Source: an uncultured Clostridium sp.
GTDB taxonomy: Bacteria > Bacillota > Clostridia > Lachnospirales > Lachnospiraceae
Direction: 5' to 3'
Assembly: GCA_947253885.1 (NCBI GenBank)
Contig: CAMYAO010000017.1
Location: 1-45,922 of the forward strand
DNA: 45,922 bases
Notes under the pieces: model-generated
The model's database searches: none
What the model was told of the DNA's origin: nothing
What the model saw: only the letters and a program-made list of their open reading frames with translations
Shown here: one piece after another, positions 26,101-33,341 of the stretch
How the letters are laid out: every line of letters begins with the position of its first letter
How positions within the stretch are numbered: position 1 is the stretch's first letter
Translations under genes and position numbers: made by a program

Positions 26101-26379
26101 GGTTCTGCGTTAATTAGTCATGATGCAAGAATTCGCAGAGCAGTAGATAAATTGAAAAAGGCTCATAATTTTTCGAAGCAGGAAATGAGTTGGATAGGAC
26201 GTATGGAAAAATATTTGATGGAAGAATCTGTACTGAATGTTCAGGTATTTGACGAGGATAGCCGTTTTAAAAGCAATGGTGGATTTGTAAAAATAAATAA
26301 GATTTTCCAAAACCAATTAAAAAATATCGTATTGGAATTGAATGAATATCTTTATGATGACGGAGGTAGAGTTGCATAA
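23101..26379 (+). CDS. hsdR: Type I restriction enzyme R subunit
   Basis: HsdR gives the ATP-driven translocation and cleavage of a type I enzyme. The 1092-residue product starts with a DUF4145-like domain (1-125, ending ALRKVRNKAVHE), then a charged linker (138-195). The nuclease domain has D249 and E263-A-K265 in a PD-ExK arrangement. The helicase has ATGTGKT (406-412), DEAH (511-514) and TATPAL (about 557-562), and later TTGIDVPEI and GRATRL. The C-terminal part (about 860-1092) matches EcoEI-type R subunits. No break is seen. GGGGG precedes the start; the stop overlaps hsdM (TAATG). Confidence 0.97.
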   Translation: MASNFKFLETEFPVLANFGNLAEQYCYTDPNSCLMKLGMIGETIVNLMFRYDKIPIPYDNSAVNRINVLSSEGLLTRDLTDILHALRKVRNKAVHENYSESSDCPVFLQMAYSLSEWFMQTYGDWNYQHQNFVMPVKEEDKTKKIVVLNKAQEAEKEEKLTKTAIVCAEQAEQVDKKVRLKQANKMASQRQRSEAETRYMIDEQLRQVGWEANTQEIRYSKGARPAKGRNMAIAEWPTDSTVSKKGYADYALFVETKLVGIIEAKAEHKDIPSVIDYQGKDYPRNIRKEDAEYQIGTWGEFKVPFTFATNGRPYLEQFKTKSGIWFLDLREPSNVPMALHGWISPNGIMERLEKDIQAGNNALQVMPYNLLTDKDGLNLREYQVKAIKAAEKAVIDGQKEVLIAMATGTGKTRTVLGMIYRFLKTNRFKRILFLVDRTSLGDQASDVFKGVKLEELMTLDEIYNINGLDEKTVDKETRIQVATVQSMVKRILYNEGEVMPSVTDFDLIIIDEAHRGYILDKEMGDVEVLYRDQRDYQSKYRTVVEYFDAVKIALTATPALHTTEIFGQPVFKYTYREAVIEGYLVDHDAPHHLETKLSTGGIHYKSGDTVTVYDPVTGEITNSELLNDELDFDVENFNRQIITENFNRTVLTEIARDIDPENPEEQGKTLIYAVDDQHADTIVSILKEVYSETGVDNDAIMKITGSVGGGNSKKVAEAIKRFKNERFPSIAVTVDLLTTGIDVPEITTLVFMRRVKSRILFEQMLGRATRLCPKIHKTHFEIYDPVGVYDSLEQVNTMKPVVANPTTTFTQLLDGLEEVEEKDAVQAQINQILAKLQRKKRRMGEKTMEQFISMTDGIDPTQFIAEIEKQSPEDAKKRLLAYRDMFAYIQQTSADGRNPVVISEEEDELTKHTRGYGNSDKPEDYLDAFSEYVKTHMNEIAALSIVCTRPKELTRDALKALRLTLDREGFTTQKLNTAISELTNEEIAADIISLIRRYAIGSALISHDARIRRAVDKLKKAHNFSKQEMSWIGRMEKYLMEESVLNVQVFDEDSRFKSNGGFVKINKIFQNQLKNIVLELNEYLYDDGGRVA

Positions 26380-27809
26380 TGACAACGCAAGAAATTGTTT
26401 CAAAACTTTGGAATCTCTGTAATGTACTCAGAGATGACGGTATCACATATCATCAGTATGTAACTGAATTGACTTATATTTTGTTCCTGAAAATGGCTAA
26501 GGAAACTGGTGCTGAAGCACAGATCCCTGAGGCATATCGTTGGGATAATCTTACATCGAAAAGTGGAATTGAACTGAAAAAATTCTATAAAGAATTGTTG
26601 ACGCATCTGGGCGAAGAATGTACCGGTCGTGTACGTGAAATTTATCAAGGAGCGTCGACAAATATTGATGAGCCAAAGAACCTTGAAAAGATTATTACAA
26701 CTATTGATGGACTTGATTGGTTTTCTGCAAGAGAAGAAGGACTGGGTAATCTTTACGAAGGTCTTTTGGAAAAGAACGCCAACGAGAAGAAGTCCGGTGC
26801 CGGTCAGTACTTTACCCCTCGTGTATTGATTGATGTAATGACTAAGCTGGTGAAACCGCAGCCGGGCGAACGCTGTAATGATCCTGCTTGCGGCACATTT
26901 GGCTTTATGATTTCAGCCAGTCAGTATGTGCGTTCACAGACGGATGATTTTTTCGATTTAGATGCTGATACTGCTAAATTCGAACGAGAAGAAGCATTCA
27001 CCGGCTGTGAGCTGGTTCATGATACACACCGTTTGGCTTTGATGAATGCTATGCTGCATGATATTGAGGGGAAAATCACTTTAGGGGATACTCTGTCCAA
27101 TGCAGGCATGAGCATGAAAGATTATGATGTTGTTTTAACTAATCCGCCTTTCGGTACTAAAAAAGGTGGAGAGCGTGCAACACGTGACGATTTTACATTC
27201 CCTACAAGCAATAAGCAGCTGAACTTTCTTCAGCATATTTACCGTAGTTTGAAAGCAAACGGCAAAGCACGTGCCGCAGTAGTCCTGCCGGATAATGTTC
27301 TTTTTGCTGATGGTGATGGCGAACGAATCCGCCTTGACTTAATGGATAAATGCAACTTGCATACGATTCTTCGTCTGCCTACTGGTATTTTCTACGCTCA
27401 GGGTGTTAAAACGAATGTGCTGTTCTTTACTCGTGGAAAAACCGATAAGCATAACACAAAAGAAGTTTGGATTTATGACTTGAGAAATGATATGCCTTCT
27501 TTTGGAAAGACAAATCCTCTGAAATCTGAACATTTTGATGATTTTGTGAAATGTTATGCGGATGGTGATTTAAGCAAGCGTGCAGAAACATACAGTGAAG
27601 AAAATCCAAATGAAAGATGGCGTAGATTCACTATTGAAGATATTTTGGCTCGTGATAAGACAAGTTTGGATATCTCATGGATGAAAGCAAATTCTGAAAC
27701 GGATGATTATACTCTTACAGAATTGCTCGATATGATTAAAGAGAAATCCAATAACATAGCAAAGGCAGTTGCAGAACTGGAACAGTTAATTGGAAAGGTG
27801 GAAGAATAA
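26379..27809 (+). CDS. hsdM: Type I DNA methyltransferase M subunit
   Basis: HsdM methylates adenine in the target chosen by HsdS. The 476-residue product has an N-terminal helical domain (1-125), GQYFTPR (142-148), the SAM motif DPACGTFG (168-175) and the catalytic NPPF (255-258). The C-terminal ~60 residues form a helical region for contact with HsdS. It overlaps hsdR and hsdS by one base each, so the three subunits are made from one message. Confidence 0.98.
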   Translation: MTTQEIVSKLWNLCNVLRDDGITYHQYVTELTYILFLKMAKETGAEAQIPEAYRWDNLTSKSGIELKKFYKELLTHLGEECTGRVREIYQGASTNIDEPKNLEKIITTIDGLDWFSAREEGLGNLYEGLLEKNANEKKSGAGQYFTPRVLIDVMTKLVKPQPGERCNDPACGTFGFMISASQYVRSQTDDFFDLDADTAKFEREEAFTGCELVHDTHRLALMNAMLHDIEGKITLGDTLSNAGMSMKDYDVVLTNPPFGTKKGGERATRDDFTFPTSNKQLNFLQHIYRSLKANGKARAAVVLPDNVLFADGDGERIRLDLMDKCNLHTILRLPTGIFYAQGVKTNVLFFTRGKTDKHNTKEVWIYDLRNDMPSFGKTNPLKSEHFDDFVKCYADGDLSKRAETYSEENPNERWRRFTIEDILARDKTSLDISWMKANSETDDYTLTELLDMIKEKSNNIAKAVAELEQLIGKVEE

Positions 27810-29428
27810 TGGATACCAAGGCATTACGACAGAAAATCCTTGATCTCGCCATTCGCGGAAAACTTGTTCCACAAAATCCGAATGATGAGCCAGCATCGAT
27901 TTTGTTGGAGAAAATTCGTGAACAGAAGCAACAAATGTTTAAAGAGGGAAAATTAAAAAAGAAAGATATTAAGAACGATTCCATCATCTTTAAAGGTGAG
28001 GATAATTTGCATTATGAGAAGTTTCAGGATGGAACGGTAAAATGCATAGAGGATGAGATTCCGTTTGAGATACCGGAGGGGTGGGCATGGTGCAGACTAT
28101 ACTCTCTTTCCGTTAAAATCGGAGCGGGGAGTACACCTACAGGGGGAGCTGCTGTTTATACAACATCTGGAATTAAATTTATACGTTCCCAAAATGTATA
28201 TAATGATGGTTTAATTTTGAATGATGTAGCATATATCTCTGAAGAAATAAATCAAAAGAAATCTGGAAGTATTGTTAAGCCAAAAGATATTTTATTAAAT
28301 ATCACTGGTGGATCTATCGGAAGATGCGCATTGGTTCCTGATGAATTTGATATTGCAAATGTTAATCAACATGTAATGATTATTAGATTGACAAATATTG
28401 AATTTCGAAAATATATTCATAGTGTTATTACTTCTTCTTATATACAAAAACAAATTTTCTCTAGACAAGTTGGTTCTGGTAGAGGCGGACTAAGTGCAGA
28501 GACATTATCGACTTTTCTAATACCATTACCGCCAAGGAATGAACAAATACTTATTACGGATAAATTAAATGATTGCATATCTCAAATTTTAACAATTGCA
28601 AATGAGCAATGTAAAATTAACGATTTGGTATCGAAAGCCAAAGCCAAAATTCTTGATCTCGCCATTCGTGGCAAGCTTGTGCCGCAGAATCCAGATGATG
28701 AGCCTGCTTCTGTTCTTCTGGAACGCATCCGTGCTGAAAAAGAAGAACTTATTAAACAGGGAAAAATCAAGCGTGATAAGAAGGAATCTGTTATCTTTAA
28801 AGGTGATGATAACTCTTATTATGAGAAGATTGATGGCGAGATGTTCTGTATCGACGAAGAAATACCGTATGATATTCCTGACACTTGGACTTGGATGCGA
28901 TTAGAAAACTGCTGTGTTAAAGAAATTCGCCGCGGAAAGTCTCCGAAGTATACAGAAAATAGTGCTGTTCTTGTATTCGCTCAAAAATGTAACACAAAGT
29001 ACAACGGCATTGATGTAAGCTTAGCACAGTATCTCGAGGAAGCCACCTTAAAGCGTTATTTGTCTGATGAATATATGCAAGATGGCGATGTGGTAATCAA
29101 CTCTACAGGAACAGGCACTCTTGGACGAGTCGGAATTTATAGAAATACCGATAATACTACAGGTCTATCAATTGTTCCCGATTCTCATGTTACGGTAATT
29201 CGTAGCTTTAGTTGCATCAGCTCACATTACCTGTATGCGTTCATGAAAGCCCATCAAAGCGAACTTGAAAAGAAAGGCGAAGGTTCAACAAACCAAAAGG
29301 AATTAAAGCCGCTTACGTTAAAGGAAATGCTAATAGCAATTCCACCTCTATCTGTGCAAAAACGCATTACAAATGCAATAGGTACTACATTTGATCGTCT
29401 TTCATTAATTGAAGAGAGTCTTAATTGA
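27809..29428 (+). CDS. hsdS: Type I specificity subunit S (expressed copy)
   Basis: HsdS sets the bipartite DNA target through two recognition domains. The 539-residue product begins LRQKILDLAIRGKLVPQN, the proximal conserved helix. TRD1 covers about 93-275, a second copy of the same helix region (KAKILDLAIRGKLVPQN, about 277-345) forms the spacer, and TRD2 covers about 355-515. It ends LIEESLN. Its 5' part (28001-28084), centre (28727-28830) and 3' end (29400-29421) are repeated in inverted orientation downstream, so its TRDs can be exchanged. It is the only copy joined to hsdM and with a full N-terminus. Confidence 0.96.
   Translation: MDTKALRQKILDLAIRGKLVPQNPNDEPASILLEKIREQKQQMFKEGKLKKKDIKNDSIIFKGEDNLHYEKFQDGTVKCIEDEIPFEIPEGWAWCRLYSLSVKIGAGSTPTGGAAVYTTSGIKFIRSQNVYNDGLILNDVAYISEEINQKKSGSIVKPKDILLNITGGSIGRCALVPDEFDIANVNQHVMIIRLTNIEFRKYIHSVITSSYIQKQIFSRQVGSGRGGLSAETLSTFLIPLPPRNEQILITDKLNDCISQILTIANEQCKINDLVSKAKAKILDLAIRGKLVPQNPDDEPASVLLERIRAEKEELIKQGKIKRDKKESVIFKGDDNSYYEKIDGEMFCIDEEIPYDIPDTWTWMRLENCCVKEIRRGKSPKYTENSAVLVFAQKCNTKYNGIDVSLAQYLEEATLKRYLSDEYMQDGDVVINSTGTGTLGRVGIYRNTDNTTGLSIVPDSHVTVIRSFSCISSHYLYAFMKAHQSELEKKGEGSTNQKELKPLTLKEMLIAIPPLSVQKRITNAIGTTFDRLSLIEESLN
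28001..28084. repeat. Inverted repeat 1, left arm (hsdS 5' part)
   Basis: 84 bases, starting GATAATTTGCATTATGAGAA and ending GGAGGGGTGG, recur perfectly in inverted orientation at 32197-32280. The arms lie at the start of TRD1 in hsdS and of the first TRD in the silent copy. Recombination here would invert about 4.1 kb and exchange the whole TRD set. Confidence 0.95.
28727..28824. repeat. Inverted repeat 2, left arm (hsdS centre)
   Basis: 98 bases encoding the central conserved region recur inverted at 31526-31623 with one mismatch (G/A in CGTGATAAG versus CGTAATAAG). Recombination would exchange only the second TRD. The final CTCTTATTATGA part extends to CTCTTATTATGAGAAGAT (28813-28830), which recurs inverted at 30001-30018 at the start of the partial cassette. 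Confidence 0.92.
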
Positions 29429-29449
29429 GACTCTCTTCAATTAATGAAA
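29400..29449. repeat. 22-bp perfect inverted repeat at the hsdS 3' end
   Basis: The arms 29400-29421 and 29428-29449 (TTTCATTAATTG...GTCT and its complement) are separated by TAATTG. Each arm encodes the end (S)LIEESLN of a specificity protein, one per strand. The expressed hsdS and the silent cassette therefore meet tail to tail with a 6-base spacer. Confidence 0.95.
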
Positions 29450-30018
29450 TGATACTAAAAACATTCTCAATATGTTTTGAAATTTTATCTTGTTCTTTTC
29501 GTGGTGGTATAGGTACTATAAGAGATTTGACACTATCAGATTTAAGATTTTTAACCGTCGAGCCAGCTGCTAACCTGCTCAGTAAATCATACATAATAGA
29601 AGAACTAAGCATATAATAGAGATAATCCTGAATAAAAACAGCTTCTACATCACCAATAACAAGCCATCCGTCATGTATGCATCCATCTGTTTTGAGAATA
29701 TAAGGTCTACCAAAACTCATAGAATTAGTCAGCAAAAAATCCCCACAGTGAACGTATCTTGTCTTAGAAACACCTTCAGGACGTATCTTCTCTTTCGTTG
29801 AATAAATATATTTTCCGCCTTGTTCAGTGTCACCTATTTTAATCCAGTTGAGACCATCTTCAGCATCCGTAAGATAATTTTCGATAGGTCTTGGAGAACC
29901 GCCTCTGGCAATGGAACAGATATTTCCAAGTCTTTCATAGCTCCAGCCATCAGGAAGTTTAAAAGGAAGCTGCTCATCAATGCAATTTAATTTATTGCCT
30001 ATCTTCTCATAATAAGAG
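29421..30018 (-). pseudogene. Silent single-TRD hsdS cassette, no start
   Basis: On the minus strand the frame runs from LYYEKIGNKLNCIDEQLPFKLPDGWSYERL-like sequence (from 30018) through GRPYILKTDGCIHDGWLVIG, RLAAGSTVKNLKSDSVKSL and PIPPRKEQDKI to LIEESLN at 29421. This is one complete TRD with its flanks but no start codon, ribosome binding site or proximal helix. It is bounded by the 18-bp repeat (30001-30018) and the 22-bp repeat (29428-29449), so it can replace TRD2 of hsdS by inversion. It is a storage cassette rather than a dead gene. Confidence 0.88.
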
Positions 30019-30090
30019 GAGTGTAAACATCTCCATTATAATATTAGAGCGAAGCCAACCGCAAAAAAATCATAACGGAGGTGTCTTTTT

Positions 30091-30903
30091 ATGATGAAGA
30101 CAAAACAAACATTTGAAGAATATTTGAGAAAGGGTAATCTATCCGAAAATACGATTACATCGTATTTGTGGACGGTGGAATATTACCACGCCCACTATGA
30201 TAGCATCAGTAAGGAAGACCTGTTAGCCTACAAAGGATATCTGATGGAGTTTTACAAACCCAAGACAGTGAATCTTCGCATTCAGGCCATCAACAAGTAT
30301 CTGGTTTATTTGGAAAAAGACAAGCTGCAACTGAAGGCTGTAAAGGTTCAGCAGAAGAACTTTCTTGAAAATGTGATCAGCAATGCCGATTACAACTTCT
30401 TGAAGAAACAGCTCAAAAAGGATGGTAACATGGAATGGTACTTTGTGGTCTGGTATTTGGCTGCCACCGGTGCCCGTGTCAGCGAACTTATCCAGATCAA
30501 AATTGAACATGTTGAGCTTGGGTATTTTGATCTGTATACCAAAGGAGGTAAACTGCGTAGACTTTACATACCGAAAAAGTTAAGAGCGCAGACCATCGAA
30601 TGGCTGGAGGAAACAAACCGTTCCTCTGGCTATTTGTTTTTGAACCGTTATGGAGATCGGATTAGTACCCGTGGCATTTCTCAACAACTCAAAAACTATG
30701 CTGACAAATATGGACTTGATAAAAAGGTGGTTTATCCTCACTCTTTCCGCCATCGTTATGCAAAGAATTTTCTCGAAAAATATAATGATATTGCCTTGCT
30801 TGCCGACCTTATGGGACACGAAAGTATTGAAACAACACGAATATACCTTCGCCGCACTGCAAGCGAACAACAAGAACTTGTAGATAAAATTGTAACTTGG
30901 TAA
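30091..30903 (+). CDS. Tyrosine recombinase (probable hsdS invertase)
   Basis: The 270-residue product has an N-terminal SAM-like DNA-binding domain (5-85) and a catalytic domain with R129, K151, H217, R220, H243 and the nucleophile Y252 (IYLRR). All are intact. GGAGGTG lies 10 bases before the ATG pair at 30091/30094. Its place inside the inverted hsdS cassettes matches the recombinases that shuffle type I specificity genes. It differs from the integrase at 34515, which has an arm-binding N-terminus. The silent copies flank it on both sides, so it would itself be inverted by the larger exchanges. Confidence 0.93.
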   Translation: MMKTKQTFEEYLRKGNLSENTITSYLWTVEYYHAHYDSISKEDLLAYKGYLMEFYKPKTVNLRIQAINKYLVYLEKDKLQLKAVKVQQKNFLENVISNADYNFLKKQLKKDGNMEWYFVVWYLAATGARVSELIQIKIEHVELGYFDLYTKGGKLRRLYIPKKLRAQTIEWLEETNRSSGYLFLNRYGDRISTRGISQQLKNYADKYGLDKKVVYPHSFRHRYAKNFLEKYNDIALLADLMGHESIETTRIYLRRTASEQQELVDKIVTW

Positions 30904-30907
30904 AAAT

Positions 30908-30935
30908 TAAGCCGCCCTTATTTGAGGACGGCTTA
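30908..30935. terminator. Bidirectional hairpin between recombinase and silent hsdS
   Basis: TAAGCCG-C-CCT and AGG-A-CGGCTTA pair around a short loop, between convergent reading frames. Confidence 0.65.
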
Positions 30936-30939
30936 GATG

Positions 30940-32280
30940 TTATTCTACATTTTGGTCTATGTAATCAAGCAAAGAATAATATTGAGAAATCTTTTCAGCT
31001 ATTTTCTTTTGTTCATTTATAGGTGCAATAGGAATAAGCGTGGTTCTTATATGTTCAAGGTGAAGATTAGGCACACCAATTCCCTTTAGAGAACTTTTAA
31101 AATAATCTTGGATGGTAGTACTTGCTATAATTTTTAGCAAGTACTGTGAGGAAATATCGTGGTTTACTACTCTTAACAAAGCCAATGTTACATAAATATC
31201 AAACTCACATTCTCTATCAACTATTGCCGCCACTCCTGTAGTTCCATTTTTTGCTAGCAAAATATCATTCATTTTAGGTGATACTCTTGAATATAACTCA
31301 TCATGTAAAGATTTTGGGATATACATGACATCATTCCAATCGATTTTTCCTGCAGTTATATTCTTTGCTGATAAAAAGATGTATCCGCTATCTGAATAGG
31401 TAGGCGTTTTATGTGTTCCGTCAGTTATGGGATAACAGATTGTTTGTAATCTACTCCACTCCCAATTTTGAGGTAATTTAAACGGAATTTCATCATCAAT
31501 ATTGCTTATTATATCTCCAACTCTTTCATAATAAGAGTTATCATCACCTTTAAAGATAACAGATTCCTTCTTATTACGCTTGATTTTTCCCTGTTTAATA
31601 AGTTCTTCTTTTTCAGCACGGATACGCTCAAGTAGAACAGAAGCTGGCTCATCATTTTGGTCTTGAGGTACAAGCTTTCCGCGAATGGCAAGGTCTAAAA
31701 TTTTTGTTTTAGCTGCAATAATAATTTTTTGTAAATCTATTTTTTCTTGTTCAAGCGCTTCTACAATTTTTAAGGATTCGTAAACATTATTACCAATTCT
31801 ATCTTGTTCTTGAGTTGGCGGAACAGGAACAAATACATTAAGTATATTTGCTACTGATAATCCGGGTTGTGCTGCTCCAGTTGCATAATTATTAAGCCGT
31901 AGAGCTTCTAAGATATAGTTACTCCATTTAAAATCAATTCCATCAAACAGGGTTGTGACTACTGCATGTTCTGTGGCATAGAACTTTCCGATTGCGATAT
32001 TAATATTTCCGCACAAAGCCCCCTGTCTACCAACAATACTGAAAATTCCATCTTGATTATATTCATCTACATATCCCCTTACACCGTTTCCTCCAAAGCA
32101 AGGATAACTTCCTTCAAAAGGTTCTGATTTTATTTGATCAGTTGATTTGGACTTTCCTGCTGACATCATGCAAATATCTCTTAACCTTGCCCAATTCCAC
32201 CCCTCCGGTATCTCAAACGGAATCTCATCCTCTATGCATTTTACCGTTCCATCCTGAAACTTCTCATAATGCAAATTATC
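30940..32280 (-). CDS. Silent inverted hsdS copy with two TRDs, lacks its 5' end
   Basis: The minus-strand frame (open to 32301) starts within inverted repeat 1 (DNLHYEKFQDGTVKCIEDEI) and has TRD-like domain 1 (EIPEGWNWARLRDICMMSAG...), the central helix KTKILDLAIRGKLVPQDQND, TRD-like domain 2 (QNWEWSRLQTICYPITDGTH...) and the end IAEKISQYYSLLDYIDQNVE. It lacks the proximal helix MDTKALRQK.. present in hsdS, has no ribosome binding site and its first ATG is at the edge of the repeat, so it is probably not translated. It stores two alternative TRDs. Right arms of the inverted repeats are at 31526-31623 and 32197-32280. Confidence 0.92.
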   Translation of the reverse strand, partial: DNLHYEKFQDGTVKCIEDEIPFEIPEGWNWARLRDICMMSAGKSKSTDQIKSEPFEGSYPCFGGNGVRGYVDEYNQDGIFSIVGRQGALCGNINIAIGKFYATEHAVVTTLFDGIDFKWSNYILEALRLNNYATGAAQPGLSVANILNVFVPVPPTQEQDRIGNNVYESLKIVEALEQEKIDLQKIIIAAKTKILDLAIRGKLVPQDQNDEPASVLLERIRAEKEELIKQGKIKRNKKESVIFKGDDNSYYERVGDIISNIDDEIPFKLPQNWEWSRLQTICYPITDGTHKTPTYSDSGYIFLSAKNITAGKIDWNDVMYIPKSLHDELYSRVSPKMNDILLAKNGTTGVAAIVDRECEFDIYVTLALLRVVNHDISSQYLLKIIASTTIQDYFKSSLKGIGVPNLHLEHIRTTLIPIAPINEQKKIAEKISQYYSLLDYIDQNVE

Positions 32281-32302
32281 AGAGAATAGATATTTTATCA
32301 TT

Positions 32303-32521
32303 ATGTTACAACCAGAGCAAGATCCACCCGTGTATTACAGTATTGTCATTTTGACAATTTTGTATTACTTACGAGTAGCAGACTTGATGGGGATTACGTC
32401 CCCATACCCACGTGAAAATATAATTGCAGGCAATTACATTTTAGCAGACACGCAAGCATTTCTGGATAAGCGTCACAGACAACAAAATAAGGAAATTTTG
32501 ATAAGGCATTCACCTGGATAG
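32303..32521 (+). CDS. Doubtful 72-codon frame
   Basis: The frame begins 20 bases beyond the invertible region and ends at a good terminator. It encodes a hydrophobic N-terminus (YYSIVILTILYYL) and a charged end (ADTQAFLDKRHRQQNKEI). There is no clear ribosome binding site, and I know no relative. It could be the 3' part of a gene cut by the rearrangements, since its stop lies just before the terminator. Confidence 0.3.
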   Translation: MLQPEQDPPVYYSIVILTILYYLRVADLMGITSPYPRENIIAGNYILADTQAFLDKRHRQQNKEILIRHSPG

Positions 32522-32537
32522 GTGAGTGTTTTTTTGT
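32507..32537 (+). terminator. Rho-independent terminator
   Basis: CATTCACCT and AGGTGAGTG form an 8-of-9 bp stem around GGAT, followed by seven or more T (from 32529). Confidence 0.8.
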
Positions 32538-32581
32538 TTTTAAGCATTTAATTAACCGAAAAAAATAAAAAAATTCCTCAG

Positions 32582-32727
32582 GGGGCTGTAAAAATGCCTC
32601 TCAGCGTTTCGTATTAATGAAAGGGTATTTCTTGCAGGAAAAATAAAAATTTTTCATTAAGAGGCTGTATTTATGCCCTTCATCTTTTGTATATGTGTAA
32701 GAACATTTTTTAGCCGGCATAAAAATG
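32582..32727. repeat. Repeat-rich region before the replication-like gene (possible origin)
   Basis: GGGGCTGTAAAAATGCCTC (32582-32600) and GAGGCTGTATTTATGCCC (32661-32678) are related repeats; GGCATAAAAATG (32716-32727) is a third. TTAATGAAA (32614-32622) and TTTCATTAA (32652-32660) form an inverted pair between them. Repeats and A+T-rich DNA directly upstream of an initiator-like gene suit an origin or an initiator-binding operator. 32302-32768 holds no other feature. Confidence 0.4.
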
Positions 32728-32768
32728 ATTTTTACAACAATTAGAAACAGAAATGAGGTGAGAAAAGA

Positions 32769-33224
32769 ATGAAATATGAATACATGAAGGAGTCAGAGCA
32801 GATGCTTCAGTACTTCCGGTTTCCGAAGTTTTTGCTAAAGATGAGAATTTCTCAAACTGCAAAATTTCTTTATATGATTTTGTATGACTGGGCACGGATA
32901 TCGAGAAAGAATAGCTGGATAGATAAGTATGGAAATGTTTATCTGATTTTTCCGATAGAGGAATTGTCTGTTCAAATCGATAAATGCAAATCTTCTGTAA
33001 AAACAGCGTTGAAGGAATTAGATGATGTGGGACTATTGGTTCGCAGATCCGGTGGATTTTTAAAACCCAATCATTTATATGTAAAAATTCCATCTGATGA
33101 GATAGGTTTACAGACGGTTGATGATAAGGCGGTTGAAAAGATGGCTGTGGCAGAGTCGGAAAAGCAACCATCATCTAGTTGTAAAGATGGCTGTGGCAGA
33201 GTCGGAAAAGCAACCATCATCTAG
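32769..33224 (+). CDS. RepA_N-like replication initiator, C-terminus changed by a 46-bp duplication
   Basis: The first 115 residues resemble the RepA N-terminal domain of low-GC plasmids and integrative elements: a start with YFRFPKFLLKM, SQTAKFLYMILYDWARISRKNSW, YLIFPIEELSVQIDKCKSSVKTALKELDDVGLL (winged-helix). The frame then ends early at 33224. Two identical 46-base copies (33140-33185 and 33186-33231) cause a frameshift. Removing one copy restores a frame that runs to TGA at 33342, overlapping dnaC-like ATG by one base (TGATG). The present protein is thus probably altered at the C-terminus. AGGTG precedes the start. Confidence 0.75.
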   Translation: MKYEYMKESEQMLQYFRFPKFLLKMRISQTAKFLYMILYDWARISRKNSWIDKYGNVYLIFPIEELSVQIDKCKSSVKTALKELDDVGLLVRRSGGFLKPNHLYVKIPSDEIGLQTVDDKAVEKMAVAESEKQPSSSCKDGCGRVGKATII

Positions 33225-33231
33225 TTGTAAA
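33140..33231. repeat. Perfect 46-bp tandem duplication
   Basis: Two adjacent identical copies begin GATGGCTGTGGCAGAGTCGG and end CTAGTTGTAAA. A third, diverged partial copy (AATGGCTGCGCAGAAGCCGG) follows at 33232. 46 is not divisible by three, hence the frameshift. Confidence 0.95.
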
Positions 33232-33341
33232 AATGGCTGCGCAGAAGCCGGAAATGTGGCACCTAGTAAAGTAACTGAGAAATATAAAGGAAATAAATAT
33301 CATGAAGTAAATTATTGCTATGGAGAAGGAGAGAGTTTGTG

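Noticed and set aside
29425..29616. 63-codon plus-strand frame after hsdS.
   Set aside because: It is antisense to the silent TRD cassette, whose minus-strand sequence matches HsdS.
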